A stretch of DNA of 64,000 nucleotides from positions 14,084,633 to 14,148,632 of the forward strand of contig NC_067286.1 in the NCBI RefSeq assembly GCF_020740795.1, given 5' to 3'. Below are positions 1 to 12,660 of this stretch, piece by piece; the stretch's first letter is position 1, and each line of letters begins with the position of its first letter. A model generated the notes under the pieces. That model saw nothing but the letters and a program-made list of their open reading frames with translations, made no database searches and was not told where the DNA came from. The translations under genes and the position numbers were made by a program. The DNA is from Apus apus. Taxonomy: Eukaryota > Chordata > Aves > Apodiformes > Apodidae.

Positions 1-2059
1 ACTCCATAATTCACCACCTTTTAAATTGTGCTGACATATCTGTTTTGGGGATCGCAAGGATGACCAGCAAAGGGGAACTGGGAACTTCATAAACCAGGGA
101 AAAGATAATAAAATGTATAATTACGTGTTACCTTTGTTATACAGAAGCCCTGTAGCTGAACAAGTACTAAATTATTATAACTAAGCACATTTTCATATCC
201 AGAGGACTAGTGGTTTGTTGTGTTTAAGCTGTCAAAAGAATGTTATTTCTCATATTTATTGCATTCCTCATTGAGACTGGATCCCTCTTGCTTCCTGTAT
301 AAATAACCAAATATACAAATACCAAGGCTATAAAGAGCTAAATAATCAAGTTATTTTACCTCCTTTTCACACCCTTGTTTATCTAGCATTGGTGAGTACT
401 AGAACACCTCTCTGTGTTTGTATATGCACAAAGTTAGTGATTTCTGCCCTGAAGAGATTAAAATCCAGTGATTACTGGAGGAGGATATAACGAAGGATAA
501 CATCAGATAAGAGCTGTCAGACAATTCAGGTGACTGCTTCTACTTCAATCTGTGCTTCAGATAACACCTACAGCTTTCATATTTGGGGGGAGGAAAAAAA
601 AAAAAAACAAAAACAAAACTTTGAAAGTAATGTACAAAGCCTGGAGAAACCCATCACAAAAGATATTTCTAAGGCTTCCAGGTATGTATAATACATCTAT
701 GGGTCCTTTCACTTTAGGGGCAGTAAAGAACACTATTTGATCTCACTTCAGGGGAAAAATAATTTCGTTTCAGGTGTACAGAATCATTTGGGACAGGAAG
801 GTGTAACTTACAAGTCATGGTGCTGGCAAGATCGACCCCCAGGAGACCCTGGTTGTGGCTTGCTATTGAATTAGTTTGCTGAGTGCTGCAGTAGATATAT
901 TCACTTGGCAAGTTGTTTTTGCCATGAGACTCTCTATAAAAGTGGAGAAAAAATTGGTTGAATTTATGCTTGGATTTTTGCTTTCCTTGAATTGTTTTAT
1001 TTCAAACAAATGAAGAATGTTATACTCCCCACTATGAAATTACTTCAAAGTAAAGTGCCTGGTAAAGAAATAAAAGACAAAAATTGAGGTTCTGTTATAT
1101 TTAATCCAGCTATTCCATCAGCAGTTTTCTTTCCAGGAGACAATCCATCTGACGGGAGCAATGTCACTTTCCCTCTCCCCTCTCAACCACAAGATGTAAT
1201 TTCATATTAACCCTGCTGTAAAATTATAGTGATGAGAAAACAGTATATATTTTATAATTGATTCTGAGAAGTGTTAGCATCAAACCCTTGTCCAGGTTTT
1301 ACTTCTCAACTTGTTTGACATCAAACTATAGATCTTTCTCTGATTTTGTAGCTAAGTAACAGAATATTTTTGTTGGTGGAAGTGATGGTAATGGTAAATG
1401 GGCTGCTTGAGACGAGTGCTTAATTGTTGACAGGTTGATAGGACTCATATTTTGTTCTTATTCTTGCTGTCAGAAAGGAAAAAACCCACACCCTTTAATA
1501 AAGGGCACAATTTCTCTATTATATGCAGCATGACACACTATGTATCCACATAGGTAAGTGCAGTGTCTTACTGAGTCCAGGTACTGAGGACCTAAAGAAC
1601 AGCAGGCATATTTTTTTTTTTCTGTTGCAATTCTTTCTTCTGTAATAAATCACTCCTGGCTTAGTGTCCCAGGAGGGTTTTACTGCAGCAGCTTTTTTAT
1701 GGAAGACTTTCTCTCTTGCTTTAGCAAGGTATCCTCTTGTATCCAAGATACAAGACATTCCTACACAAAGCACACTCAATAAAACTGTCTCTCTTGAACT
1801 TTCCATATCACATTTTTTACCTGTTGAGATCAAGAGGTGTGTGTGTGTGTCTATGTTTCTGAGCCACAAACGCTGGATAGAGTTACCCAAAGCCAATCAA
1901 GCCATAAAAACTAGTACCAGATAAAATGGATTAGGATTATATTTTTGGTATGAGCAAACTACTGTTCTCTCCAAAGGCATCTGACAATATTCAAACATTA
2001 AGATATGAGGTTTTTCATCCAGCACCTCAGCACTGTGTAGAACAAGATCTAGAGAGTAA
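1..2059. other. Intergenic, no gene recognised
   Basis: AT-rich sequence downstream of KCNJ11. The short open frames here have no recognisable domain, and those overlapping 1519-1924 lie on both strands, as expected for chance frames. A short TG run sits at 1837-1850. I see no exon, RNA gene or recognisable repeat. Confidence 0.6.
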
Positions 2060-2319
2060 ACTAGGACAAGGGGCAATGGGTGCAAACTGGAACATAGGAG
2101 GTTCCATGTAAACATCAGAGAAAAACTTCTTTACTGTGAGAGTGACAGAGCACTGGAACAGGCTGCCCAGAGAGGTTGTGGAGTCTCCTTCTCTGCTGGA
2201 GAAGAGAAGGACCTGCCTGGACATGTTCCTGTGTGATGTGCTCTAGGACACTGCTCTGGCAGGGGGGTTGGACTAGATGATCTTTCAAGGTCCCTTCCAA
2301 CCCCTAAGATTCTGTGAAA
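2060..2319 (+). mobile_element. CR1 LINE 3' fragment
   Basis: This segment reads in + orientation as the 3' end of an avian CR1 retrotransposon. It has the block ending in GGAACAGGCTGCCCAGAGAGG, then the GGTTGGACTAGATGATC block, then TCCCTTCCAACCCC and an ATTCTGTGA-type tail. It is 5'-truncated and lacks any reverse transcriptase, so it is a dead copy. Minus-strand open frames across it are antisense shadows. The left boundary is approximate. Confidence 0.93.
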
Positions 2320-4677
2320 CTGTATTGTTGTCTTATTGTTTGTTATCCCTTAGAAGTTAGTTTAAATGTGGATACTAGCTTGCAAATACTTAAGCTTCTT
2401 TTAGTGTGTCTGGATAGCAGGAAAAGAAACCCTACAGAGTTATTAGAGGTATCAGAGTCTTACCTAAAGGAGGGTCTATCTTTAAGGAAGTATTTCTATA
2501 TATCAGAATAATGTGGAAATTATTGAATTTTCCATCCCACAGTTAGGCACTGAATGAGCTATAGATACACCGTAAACTTTAAAAAATAACCAAAATAACT
2601 TTTCCCTTATAACTCACTAAGGATCAAATCAAACCCCTCAACTAATGCTGATCATTAATTTTTTTTATTTAAACTGTTTCAGAAAAATGAATGAAAGATG
2701 AATGCCAGCACACCATTTCACTCAGGCATTCTCTGAACTGCATCCAAATTCTTTAAGTCAGTAAAAAGACATCTGTAGAATTTAGCACGCTTTGGAGTAT
2801 TTTCTCTGAGAGTCAATGTGAAAACCAGTCACAACTGAATGTTGAGTAACGAGAACATAGCACTAAAAATTATGTGGATTGGTGTAAATTTGGCAATCTT
2901 TTTAATACAAGATTGTGGACTTTTCTATGGATACATTAACTCCCTTTATGATAGATCAGTATAAGTTTGTTACTACTTTGAATTGCTTTGTTTCTTCATT
3001 CGTTGTAGAAGAAGCCAAAAGGGCTGCTGAAAAGCTGTCTCTGGCTGCAAACCAGAGCTACACAGAACCCTTAAAGTGCTAGTTTTAATACAGAACCAAA
3101 CTATAATGCCCATTCTGATAATATAATTTCTGAGCAGGATTCTGAGCAGCCAATCATTACTGGAAGGTATGAAAATTGACAGGATAGCTTATGCAGCAGC
3201 TGCATGCCCCTGTATCACCTACAGGACTCCAGGTTTGGGATCAGCTATGTGTATGTAGATGTGGAACAGGCAGGATATGGACTGTTCACCACCACCAAAA
3301 AAAGTTGTCCCCAAGTTAGTACTAGTAGTTATTAAACAAAAACCTGCTTTGCTATGGAAGCCACCTGAAGGAGGCAGTAAGTGATCTCATGGCAGTCCAG
3401 GCAGAGGTTCACAGTGATAGTTTTTGAACACATGATAGTTTCACATTGGGCCTGCTCAAGGCCAAGTCCAAACAAGGGGAAAAAGCCAGCAGGGAGTCAT
3501 ACATTTATAGTACTTCAGGTAGTTATTTAATGTTATGGGACACCAGTGAAATGAGTAACTGGAGTTTTAATAGTAGAACACAAACCACTCAGCCAACATG
3601 ACACATTTATGGAGTGGCTTTTGTGCCAAGAACTTTATCCTCGTCCCTCCGAAAAAAATAAAATGAAAGACCCTGGTCCATCTAGCCAAGAAGCAGTTAC
3701 CACTTTGAAGATAAAGTATATTATTCCACACCCGAAGGCTAGAGTGGATGTGGGTACTATGTATCCGGAAGGAACAGAAACAGTGTAGGTTTAGTTACCT
3801 GGTTTAAGGGTCTATTCCTAATTGAAGATGTAGAAAATAAGGACTGTGAGGATGGATCTGGTTTCATCTCCTGTGTAACTTGCAAAACAGAAAAGCAAAG
3901 CAAAAACCTAGGATCAAATGTGAGGCTTCTACTGAAGATGAAACTTTTGAGGAAACCTACATTTTAAAACTCGATTGAGCTCCACTTAAAGGAAACAGAT
4001 GCTCTTCAGTGAAGACAGATTTGTGCGTAACAGTAGAAACACTTGCGATATCATTGAAACATCTTGAATGGTAGTAATGTAATTTAAGAGTGGGTCACGG
4101 GGCTATGGCCTGCTGTGGAACTTCTTATTTTATTTTTTTCCTTAAATAGGTGCTGTTCAAGAACAGAAGAGAAGTGACATACTCTGCAGGCAGGCTATGT
4201 ACGGTAATGAACAACATAGGCTATAAAAATATATCAAAGGAATAACAACTTTGCTGCAATTTTAAAAAGGAAACACAGAAGAACCACCTTTCAAACTAAA
4301 TGATCAAATATCACTATCCAATGCACCCATTTAGTAAGGCAGGTGAATTCTAAGTGTAAAGATTTTAGCTATGGATGTCCAGACAACTCTTAATAGAAAA
4401 AAAATCGGCGATAAAATAATGGCAACTTCTTACAGAGATATTTCTAAAAATAGATACTGCCTTTGCAAAAATATTTGTTTAACACCTATAACTCTAGATT
4501 AATTCTCAGCAACCATGAGCTTTCTCCATAGTTATTGAAACCAGCCATTAGTTCTTTCAAAGCAATCCACCCTTGTGTATTCAGTGATCACCACACCCAC
4601 CTCCGAAAACATCACTGGGAGTAGCTGCATAGGGCAGCTTCTTTATTCTCAGGGTCAAAACTTACTGCAATATTACC
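2320..4677. other. Intergenic, no gene recognised; possible coding fossil near 3.0-3.2 kb
   Basis: No intact gene is visible. Around 3007-3175 the + strand reads as a low-stop peptide in one frame (roughly 3007-3078) that continues in the next frame (3079-3170). This could be a decayed coding segment, but I recognise no family and cannot exclude chance. The rest is AT-rich sequence without recognisable features. Confidence 0.4.
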
Positions 4678-4800
4678 TACAGAAGCTGTTCCAATTTAAG
4701 CCTCCCCTGGTACAATTTGAGGCCATTTCCTCTCATCCTATAACTTGTTACTTGGGAAAAGAGTCCAACACCCACCTCGCTACAAACTCCTTTCAGGTAC
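4678..4800 (-). mobile_element. CR1 LINE fragment (antisense)
   Basis: Read on the minus strand this matches the segment of CR1 between the end of ORF2 and the 3' UTR. It has a GGAGTTTGTAGCGAGG-like start, then CCCAAGTAACAAG, GGATGAGAGGAAATGGCCTC and a GGGGAGGCTTAAATTGGA block. A + strand open frame (4575-5159) crosses it and is therefore not a gene. Boundaries are approximate. Confidence 0.85.
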
Positions 4801-7800
4801 TTGACAAACAGAACAAGCTGATCTCAGACCACAACATAAACATTCAAGTCATTCCAATGCCTCAGCATATAGGATTATACAACATGCACAAGGGCCACAT
4901 CCATTCATACTACAGAGAAGGAAATAAAACAAGATTTTTACTTACAAGGCACAGGAAGAAGTTCCGAGGAGATACTCAACGTGAAACATGGGGAACAGCA
5001 TCACTGTTTCAGCAAAGGCACCATCAGGCACTATTTGGGTCAGCTGCCTGCCACATTAACCTAATAGTGCTCAACCTTATGAGGAAAATCCTGGTGCTAA
5101 TGAACTCCCTGGCAAACTCTCTTGGATTTAAAGGCCTGGGATTTAAGATAGGGGCCTGATTTGAAGCTCACTGAAGTCAATGGCTCCTGGTGCTGGCACT
5201 GATTCTCACTGTCAAACTCTATGCCTCAGCTCCACTCAACAATAACATTATTATGACTATAATAACAACAATGCTATTTATGCACAGTGCCTACTCTCTC
5301 TTGGGCAGAGAAAGCCTAAAAGCAAAACAATAAGCAGGTATTTGCCACTTAAAATAGCAAATGTACAAGGAACAGCTGGGGAAGGGAAAAAGTGGCTTCC
5401 ATCTCCTGCCATAGCACATTCCCAGCTCAGGGCTTCACCATCCTCGCAGCAGTAGGGGCAGACAGGTAGGATGGGATGGGATGGGACACTCAATGCCTCT
5501 CGACAGAGAAGGCTTCAGCTCTCATGAGGGGAGGTAAGAAGAGACAGGTTCCTCTTAGGGGCCAGCATCACAGTCTCTGGGCCCCCTCCAGTTCAGGCAG
5601 GATTGATTAAGACTGCTCAGCTTTGCAGTAAGGGAACAGGTTAGAAAACTTCTGACTTGAGTTGCCATCTGCATTTAAACTTAATAAATAATTCAGGCAC
5701 AAAGGCTGACAGAGGCAAGTGCTGAAGTGGGTTGCATGTTTTGATTTCTGAAAATTACTTTTAAACTGAGTCATTGCCCTGTGATGATTCTTTAAAGTAA
5801 CATTCTGTGTCAAAATAGGGGTGTAAGCCAGAAAAACCTGCAGCATATCATCCTCCATAGGCACCCAGCAGTGCTAAGAGCGGGATGGAGGTAGCGGTAT
5901 CTGCAGCTTCTTGAGAATGTCTTCTGCTCTTTTAATAGTTCTCCTTGAGGGGGTGTGGAGGTTTGTATCATGTATCTTTCTCTTGCTGCTGAATCAAAAA
6001 TAGTACACTGACTCATTTGGTACAGACAGTTAGATGGTCACCAGCCATGTTGAGCACAGATCCCACCTCCTGCTCTGGTCTGGCTTACCCAAGGCCTCCT
6101 TCCCACAAGAGTCTTCTCACCTCAAACAGCAGCTTTGCTTGAGTTAGGTCTGCAGTGCTGATCAAATCCCTCTTTCTGCTGAGGCACATGCTTTCGGCAG
6201 CTTGGCAGATTATGTCCTTCAATAAATAAACCTACTGAAATGGGTGGGAATTTTTCTACTGCCTTCCAGGGCAGTTGAGGTTTGAGATATCCACCTTGGA
6301 ATGGGGCAGCTGGCCCTGGATGAATGCAGGGCCACACAGGAACATGCACTGCAAAAAGCATTGATCCTGCCCATTTTTAGTAGCAACACCAATGTGACTT
6401 TGAGCATTAAGAGAGAAAGGTGCAACCAGGGAGCCTAAAATGCAGTCATTTTGAACCTCCTCCTCTTCTCCCTCAACTCAAACCCAAAGAGCTAAACCAC
6501 TTTCCCTTCCAAAGGGACCTGCAAAATGAACAACAGGGATTAATCTATGGTGGTTTATTAATATCCAGTTCCTAGGAATAGATACTTCTATGCTCTGTAA
6601 AAGGAATCACTGTGAAAATTGCAAGCTTGGCAATTTCACAGAGGTGTTTGTGTTTCTATTATCTATTTTATCTCCCAAAGAACTCTTGTGCTTTATCCTG
6701 AATCAAAACTAACTGTGCTAGCAGACCTACAATAATTACCCTTAGAGACGAACAGTGTACAAAGAAAGGAAGAGGAAGGAAACCATAAATAAACAAATTC
6801 CGTTTTCAAAGAACCATTAGTTATTAGTTAGATTGATATTATTAATAAATAACTAACCACAAGAATCAGTCACCACAAAGCCCTCCTAACACTGTTTCCA
6901 ACAGGGTTCTGTTGTGACTTGTACCTTGCTCGACAAGCAGCAATATTTACCCACTGGATTGAGCAATACTGATCACATCCAGCCTGCAGTCTCATCTTAC
7001 AAGGCAGACTGAATTTTGACATTGACCCTGTTGCTAATCTACGCAAGCTTGAAAGACCTGATCTTGTGAAAGACTCTTACACCAGCCTCTCACATCTGCA
7101 TTTTAGGTCTCTGCTCTCTCAGCATCATCACATCTTTGCTGGTGCAAAGGGTTTAAAAATAAAATAATTTATTCCTTCTTGATACTGTCTTCCCACTGTG
7201 TAACTTGGGGATTTTAAATGTGTCACTGACCCTCTTTTGCCTTTAAATGCAGCTTTTTGAGTTCACTTCTGGTTTGTATCTATTTTATAAGGACATTGTC
7301 CTACTGAAGTACACTGCTATAATACTAGATTTATCATGTGCCTTGGGGGATAAGGAGACAAACTCAGACCTTGTTATACTCTAATTTCGTATATATATGT
7401 CACTTGATTTCATTAGGAAATGCAATATGAAACTGATATGCCCAGTGGCTATGTTCTCATCACCATTCAATACAAGTATTTTAAAATGATGGCATGTAAT
7501 TTCAGTGCTCTCCCATCTCTGTTTCTGATTAATAAGCTCTGTGATCCTTCTGTCCATCCAAACAACTTAACAAACTCCACTTTGAATGCACTAACAGTGT
7601 GAACTATGAGTACGAACTGATAACAGCCTCCAGACTGTGAAGCACATGAAAGGCAATCCCCATAGACACGGTTGGTTCTGCTGCACCATAAACTCAGCAA
7701 CGGGTCCTTACAAAACCTACAGCTTCCCACTTCTTGGTTCATGTCCTCCCCTTGGTCAGGGCAAACCCCGAGCATGTAGCCTCCAGCCTCCCGCACACTG

Positions 7801-10800
7801 GTTTCTGTGCAGAGGACATGTGGAGAGGTAGAGGCAGCAGCAGCCACAGCACACTTCCCCCAGCAGGACCCAGCTGCAATACCACCTATCAAAAAGCAGA
7901 CATAGGCCAAGAAAAAAAGTTGAAAAGCTCACCAACTTTGGACTTCAACTATGGAAAACACAGCATTTGCTCACTGCTAAGAACAATGAGCTTTCTATGT
8001 AAATGATAGCGCCAACGCCTTCTTCAGAACCTTCCTACAGAGAGTGGGGGCAGCCAGCATAAGTAACACATTAAGAACAATGTCAGATATTTGTGTTGCC
8101 AAACACTTCGTAAATGACAAAATGAAAAGATCTTTACAAAAAAGTAATATCCCTAGTACAAAATAAATACACTTATTCCTCCTTGCTCTGCTCCTGAAAT
8201 GCTTCTGAGTATTTTAAAGGTGAAGGAACAGAAGAATTTAAAATTACAAGAATCCCCATATTCAAAATCACCAACACTTTGATTGAAATAAATCAATATG
8301 GCAATTTTAATAGTACAAATCCTTCCTTATTCATAATATTATGATGCCTATTTATTTCAAGACTTCAGAAATTAGGCAGATTCTTATAAAATATGTTACA
8401 TAAAAGGTAGTCCTGAAAGCAGCCTAGGAAATGCAAGCTGTTTCCTCCCTTCCATCTCACAGTGAACAAAGACAAATTTCTACCTCTCTGTAGAACAGAT
8501 TTCCCTGAGGAAAAAAAAAATAGGCTTGCTTGCTTCAGTTCCTGAAAATAGTTGCATGGCAGGGCTGCTAAATTTGCTTCACATTTAGGTCAAATATTGA
8601 CAAGAGCTTTAAAATGCTAGCAGAGCTGAAGAGGTTTTATGCAAGAACCTTAAAGATATATCTTATACACTGAAATGAGGCACTAAGGAAGCTAAGGAGA
8701 AGCCAACAATTTCAAGTCACTGGAAAGCTAACTCTAATATTTTATCTGACTCTTGTAAGAATAAAGCAGTAGTATTGTGACAGGTGATAAAGAACAATGA
8801 ACTTTTAAAGGAACAAACACATCAAGGAGATGCAAATTACTCTAAGTGCCCTTCCAATGGGTGATGAAACAGAGGCAATAAAAGGGAAAGCTGGAAAATA
8901 ATGTGACAATTAGACTCAGTCTTAAAGAAGAAATTTAATCATTAGTTGCACGTAATTATTCCCTCTTTTAAAAAATAGGATTTTTTGTTATTACAAATGT
9001 AAAATATGCCTTTACAAATTTTCTTTGCTGACTATTTGTTAATAGTTTGACTGTCTTCACATTTTTGGAGCTGTTCACAGAATAGTATTGGTGTATTGGG
9101 AATTTGGAAACTGAACAGGCATTTATTGTTTTAACTGGCAGTCTCATAATGCTGATACAGGACTTCATGAAACTGAAATACATAATTATTGAAAATATAA
9201 CTACTGTTTTATAATTTTAAAACAACCTTTTATTTTATCCAAACATTATTTCATTTTATTATAGATGCCTGAAAATATTCCGTAGTCGATATGGACATTT
9301 TGTCACATTTTTGAATGAGTTTGTCATACTGTTACACTGACAAGGCATCAAAAATTGCCATATTATTGCCAACAGAAATCATTCCAGGTGTCTGTTGAAA
9401 ACTACATAACATACAAGAACTTGATCTATAAGCTCTTTGAATAGTTAGGTTTGAAAGTAACTCGGTGCCTCTCTGCACAGCTTGTGTAAGCAGGTGTTGG
9501 ATAAGTTCTGTAATGCTTATCAAGGTTTTACTTGGACAACATTATCTTTTTTTTACTTGAGTGGCAGTTTTCCCTGTTAGTAGCACACTGCAGTTAATGC
9601 TGCTGCTATTTCCTAATAACCCTGCATAGAAATAAAATTGCTGCTGTTGGTTATTCTCTGTCTCCCTAGATAGAGACTGTGTAGGACCGCGCTAAGGGGA
9701 CTTGCTCCTGTTGTCAAGGTGGAACTGAGGGGGTGAACATGGCTCCATCTTGCTTGCTAGTAAATACCAGATCCTAAACTCAGCTGAAAAAAACAAGGCA
9801 AGCACTGGCTGAGTAGGGAGGTCAGGATGTAAATAGGAAGGGAATAATTTCCTCAGCAGCAGTATGTTTTGTGACACAGCATCCCAGAACTGACCACACT
9901 GTCTTACACATCCCTCCTTTCCCTAAGCACAAAAACATCTGCTTCTTTTACAAAAGGGAAAGGAGTGAAACATTTTGCTTACTGCACGCAGCCAGAATTT
10001 CAGCATTCAGCATTTCCCTTTCATTTAAAGTATCTAATTCTATTTATATTCCTGGGTTTATCTAACAGAACTCACTCTGACCTAGGGGAGAGATTAATAT
10101 TTTTTTTTACTGCCACGTGGCTCTGTTGTGTGCGTGTGTGGGGATGTTGCTTCTGTTCATTTAGACAATTAGAATGCAGAATTTTTCCTATTTATAATTA
10201 ATTTCAGTTGTGTACTATCTGCTACTCTTTCTAAAGATAAAGCATTGCTTTCTATCAGAAATGTACAGTCCAAAAAGGTATTCCTGAATGTTTTATTTTG
10301 GAAGTGTAAAGGGTTTTTAAATGAACAAATGTAAATATTCAAATACTTTTCATACTGCATGTGGTAGGACTGACTCCATACAATACAATAGGGATGAAGC
10401 AGGTCTGTCAGTTAATTTCTTTGAGACATAGAGTATAATATATTAACACTTCCAGTTCTGGTCTGTCTGTCATACATAACACTGCCTGACCTTTTTGCTA
10501 TAATTTAAATCCGGCCTACTTTTTAAATTATTAATATTTTGCTATATTGATTGTCCAAGTTAGAAAAAAACCACCTGTTAAAAACTACTGATTCTCGGAC
10601 ACTGCAAGACTCTAAGTACTGCAGTCTCTGAAGAGAAATATACATCTCTTTTTGGAGAAAATGTCATTACCTGCAGATTAATCAATGCAAAGTGATTGTG
10701 CAATTAAATAGTCTGAATTGAAATTTAAAGCTGCAGAACATGATTCTTCTACTCCCAGTGCTGCTTGAAATCTCACACACCTTTAAAAAAATATAATTAG

Positions 10801-10949
10801 CTTTAGATTTATCTCACAATAAATAACACCAGAACATACCTTGTGCTACCAACCTGAATTTAAAAAAAAGTAAGAGGCCACCTCAGTGTTTTGAATTTAT
10901 GAGATCTTTCAGACACAAAGCCCTAACTGAGTTTCCCAGTCAAAAGGCA
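4801..10949. other. Intergenic plus probable KCNJ11 3' UTR
   Basis: No recognisable gene. The right end, just below 10950, should contain the KCNJ11 3' UTR because the gene runs leftward. A (GGATG)n microsatellite lies at 5469-5486. Near 5150-5190 a phrase about 'actgaagtcaatggctcc' resembles old interspersed repeats common in turtles and birds, but I cannot name the family. The 147-aa minus frame at 7467-7910 overlaps + strand frames of similar length and has no domain. Confidence 0.55.
10292..10297 (-). promoter_or_regulatory. Candidate poly(A) signal for KCNJ11
   Basis: This is the first AATAAA hexamer on the minus strand downstream of the KCNJ11 stop codon, about 650 nt from it. A hexamer alone is weak evidence, and the true 3' UTR could be longer or use a variant signal. 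Confidence 0.3.
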
Positions 10950-12143
10950 TCAGGAAAGCTCTTCACTTATGGTAAACTTGGGCTTTAGCTTGACAGACCT
11001 CTTCCTTATTGTGCCTTTAGGGGACAACGGCATGGTGTCCATAATGCTCTTGTCCTCCTCCAGCTGCCTAGCAGTGCATGAAGGGGTGGGCACTTTCACT
11101 GTGTTACCGAATTTAGAGTAGTCCACAGAGTATCGCCCATCTTCCTCTGCCACGATGGGCACAAACCTTTGGCCCCAGAGGATTTCATCGGCCAGGTAGG
11201 AGGTTCTGGCTTGAGTGGTAATGCCAGTGGTCTCCACCACCCCTTCCAAGATGACTATGATCTCCAGGTCTTCATGGTGGTGAAGGTTCAGGGGCGAGAT
11301 GTCATAGAGGGGGCTGTTCTTGTCTATCACGTGGTAGATGATGAGTGGGGAAACAAGGAAGATGCTGTTGCCCCCCACGGGGTTCTCCATCTGAATGTCA
11401 ATCTGGTTGAGGGGCACCACCTCCCCTTCCAGGCTGGCAGTCTTCTTCACCACCTGCATGCGGATGGTGGCGCTGATGATCATACTCTTGCGGAGGTCAC
11501 CCACCCGCAGCATGAAGCAGAGCTTGCCCTCCCGCAGGGCGATGACCGCATGCTTGCTGAAGATGAGGGTCTCGGCCCGGCGGTGGGCCTGGGAGGTCTT
11601 CATGAAGATGCAGCCCAGCATGATGGCATTGATCACCAGCCCCACGATGTTCTGCACGATCAGCACCAGGATGGCAGCTGGGCACTCCTCTGTCACCATG
11701 CGTCCCCCGAAGCCGATCGTCACCTGCACCTCGATGGAGAAGAGGAAGGCGGAGGTGAAGGAGTGGATGCTGGTCACGCAGGGCACAAAGCCAGCCGGGG
11801 CCCCCTCTGCAGGGTCCCGCTGCAGCCGGGTGCTGTAGTCCAGGTCTCCGTGGGCGAAGGCGATGAGCCACCAGACCATGCCAAAGAGCAGCCAGCTGCA
11901 GAGGAAGGACATGGTGAAGATGAGCAGCGTGTGCGGCCACTTGAGGTCCACAAGGGTGGTGAAGACGTCCTGGAGGAAGCGTCCCTGCTCCCGGATGTTT
12001 TTATGGGCCACGTTGCAGGCACCGTTCTTGCCCACAAAACGCGCCCGCCTCTCCCGGGCGCGGTACCGGGCATGATCCGGCACATCCTCCGCCAGCCGGG
12101 TCAGAACGTACTCCTCGGGGATGATCCCCTTCCTCGACAGCAT
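10950..12143 (-). CDS. KCNJ11: ATP-sensitive inward rectifier K+ channel pore subunit Kir6.2
   Basis: An intact single-exon frame of 397 codons, starting [20 protein letters not shown], encodes the pore subunit of the KATP channel. It has an N-terminal slide-helix region ([10 protein letters not shown]), M1 around residues 70-97, a pore helix and TIGFG filter at about 142-146, M2 ending in [13 protein letters not shown], and a large cytoplasmic domain. Family knowledge puts the ATP/PIP2 residues at human R50, K185 and R201; here they are R51, K197 and R213. The C-terminal IRKRS keeps the RKR ER-retention motif. Kir6.2 rather than Kir6.1 is chosen from the N terminus, the KWPHTLLIF segment, the HHHEDLEI loop and the linked ABCC8. 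It is 7 residues longer than human (390): an insertion of about 11 in the M1-pore turret, one extra near residue 21, and a C-terminal tail about 5 shorter. The start codon has G at -3. The gene lies 6 kb downstream of ABCC8 on the same strand. Confidence 0.97.
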   Translation of the reverse strand: MLSRKGIIPEEYVLTRLAEDVPDHARYRARERRARFVGKNGACNVAHKNIREQGRFLQDVFTTLVDLKWPHTLLIFTMSFLCSWLLFGMVWWLIAFAHGDLDYSTRLQRDPAEGAPAGFVPCVTSIHSFTSAFLFSIEVQVTIGFGGRMVTEECPAAILVLIVQNIVGLVINAIMLGCIFMKTSQAHRRAETLIFSKHAVIALREGKLCFMLRVGDLRKSMIISATIRMQVVKKTASLEGEVVPLNQIDIQMENPVGGNSIFLVSPLIIYHVIDKNSPLYDISPLNLHHHEDLEIIVILEGVVETTGITTQARTSYLADEILWGQRFVPIVAEEDGRYSVDYSKFGNTVKVPTPSCTARQLEEDKSIMDTMPLSPKGTIRKRSVKLKPKFTISEELS

Positions 12144-12361
12144 GGCTCCCCGCCGCCGCTCCGCCGCTCAGCGCCGCCCCATGCAGCCGCCGCTCCGCCG
12201 GGGGCGGGAGTGGGGGGCGGACGGCCGCGCCGCGGGGGCCGAGCGGGTTGCACGGCGCCGCCGCAGCCCCCGCCGCAGCCGGCCCCGGCAGCGCGGCCGC
12301 GGCGGGACCCGCCGAGCCCACCAGGCGGCGCCACCGAGCTCGGCAGCGGCCGAGCCCGGCC

Positions 12362-12402
12362 CCACACACACAGACACACAGACACACACACACGCACACA
12401 CA
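12362..12402. repeat. CA-rich dinucleotide microsatellite
   Basis: About 40 nt of CA repeats interrupted by single G substitutions (cacaga, cacgca), embedded in the GC-rich KCNJ11 5' flank. The minus strand therefore carries a TG tract about 220 nt upstream of the start codon. Confidence 0.9.
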
Positions 12403-12587
12403 CCGGTTCCGGCGGGGGGGGGCCGGTCGCGGCCTCGCTGTTGCGGTCCCGGGGCCGGTACCGGTCCGTGGGCGAGCCCGGAGCGGCGGGGCGAGCGGGG
12501 CGCAGGTGTTTCCGCAGGCGCCTGCGGGGGAGCCTGGCGCGCCGCCGCGAAACGGCCGCTGGGCAGCGGGCGCCGCTTCTCGGCGTG

Positions 12588-12612
12588 TGGGAAGGGAAGG
12601 GAAGGGAAGGGA
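12588..12612. repeat. (GGGAA)n pentanucleotide repeat
   Basis: Five near-perfect GGGAA units form a purine tract on the + strand within the KCNJ11 5' flank. Confidence 0.85.
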
Positions 12613-12660
12613 GAGCCGAGTCCCGCCTCGCTCCCTGCTGGGCGCCGGGTGCCTTCCTTG

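Larger units (their letters stand above)
12144..12660 (-). promoter_or_regulatory. GC-rich CpG-island-like 5' flank of KCNJ11
   Basis: Directly upstream of the KCNJ11 start codon the sequence becomes extremely GC- and CpG-rich, in contrast to the AT-rich surroundings. This is typical of a promoter and 5' UTR. It contains a CA-rich microsatellite (12362-12402) and a (GGGAA)n purine tract (12588-12612). I cannot place the transcription start or exclude an upstream non-coding exon. Long frames here on both strands reflect the GC content, not genes. Confidence 0.65.

Noticed and set aside
4575-5159. 194-codon + strand open frame
   Set aside because: It runs through an antisense CR1 fragment and ordinary flank, with no recognisable protein domain.
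7467-7910. 147-codon minus-strand open frame
   Set aside because: It has no recognisable domain, overlapping + strand frames of similar length, and no promoter or splice context.
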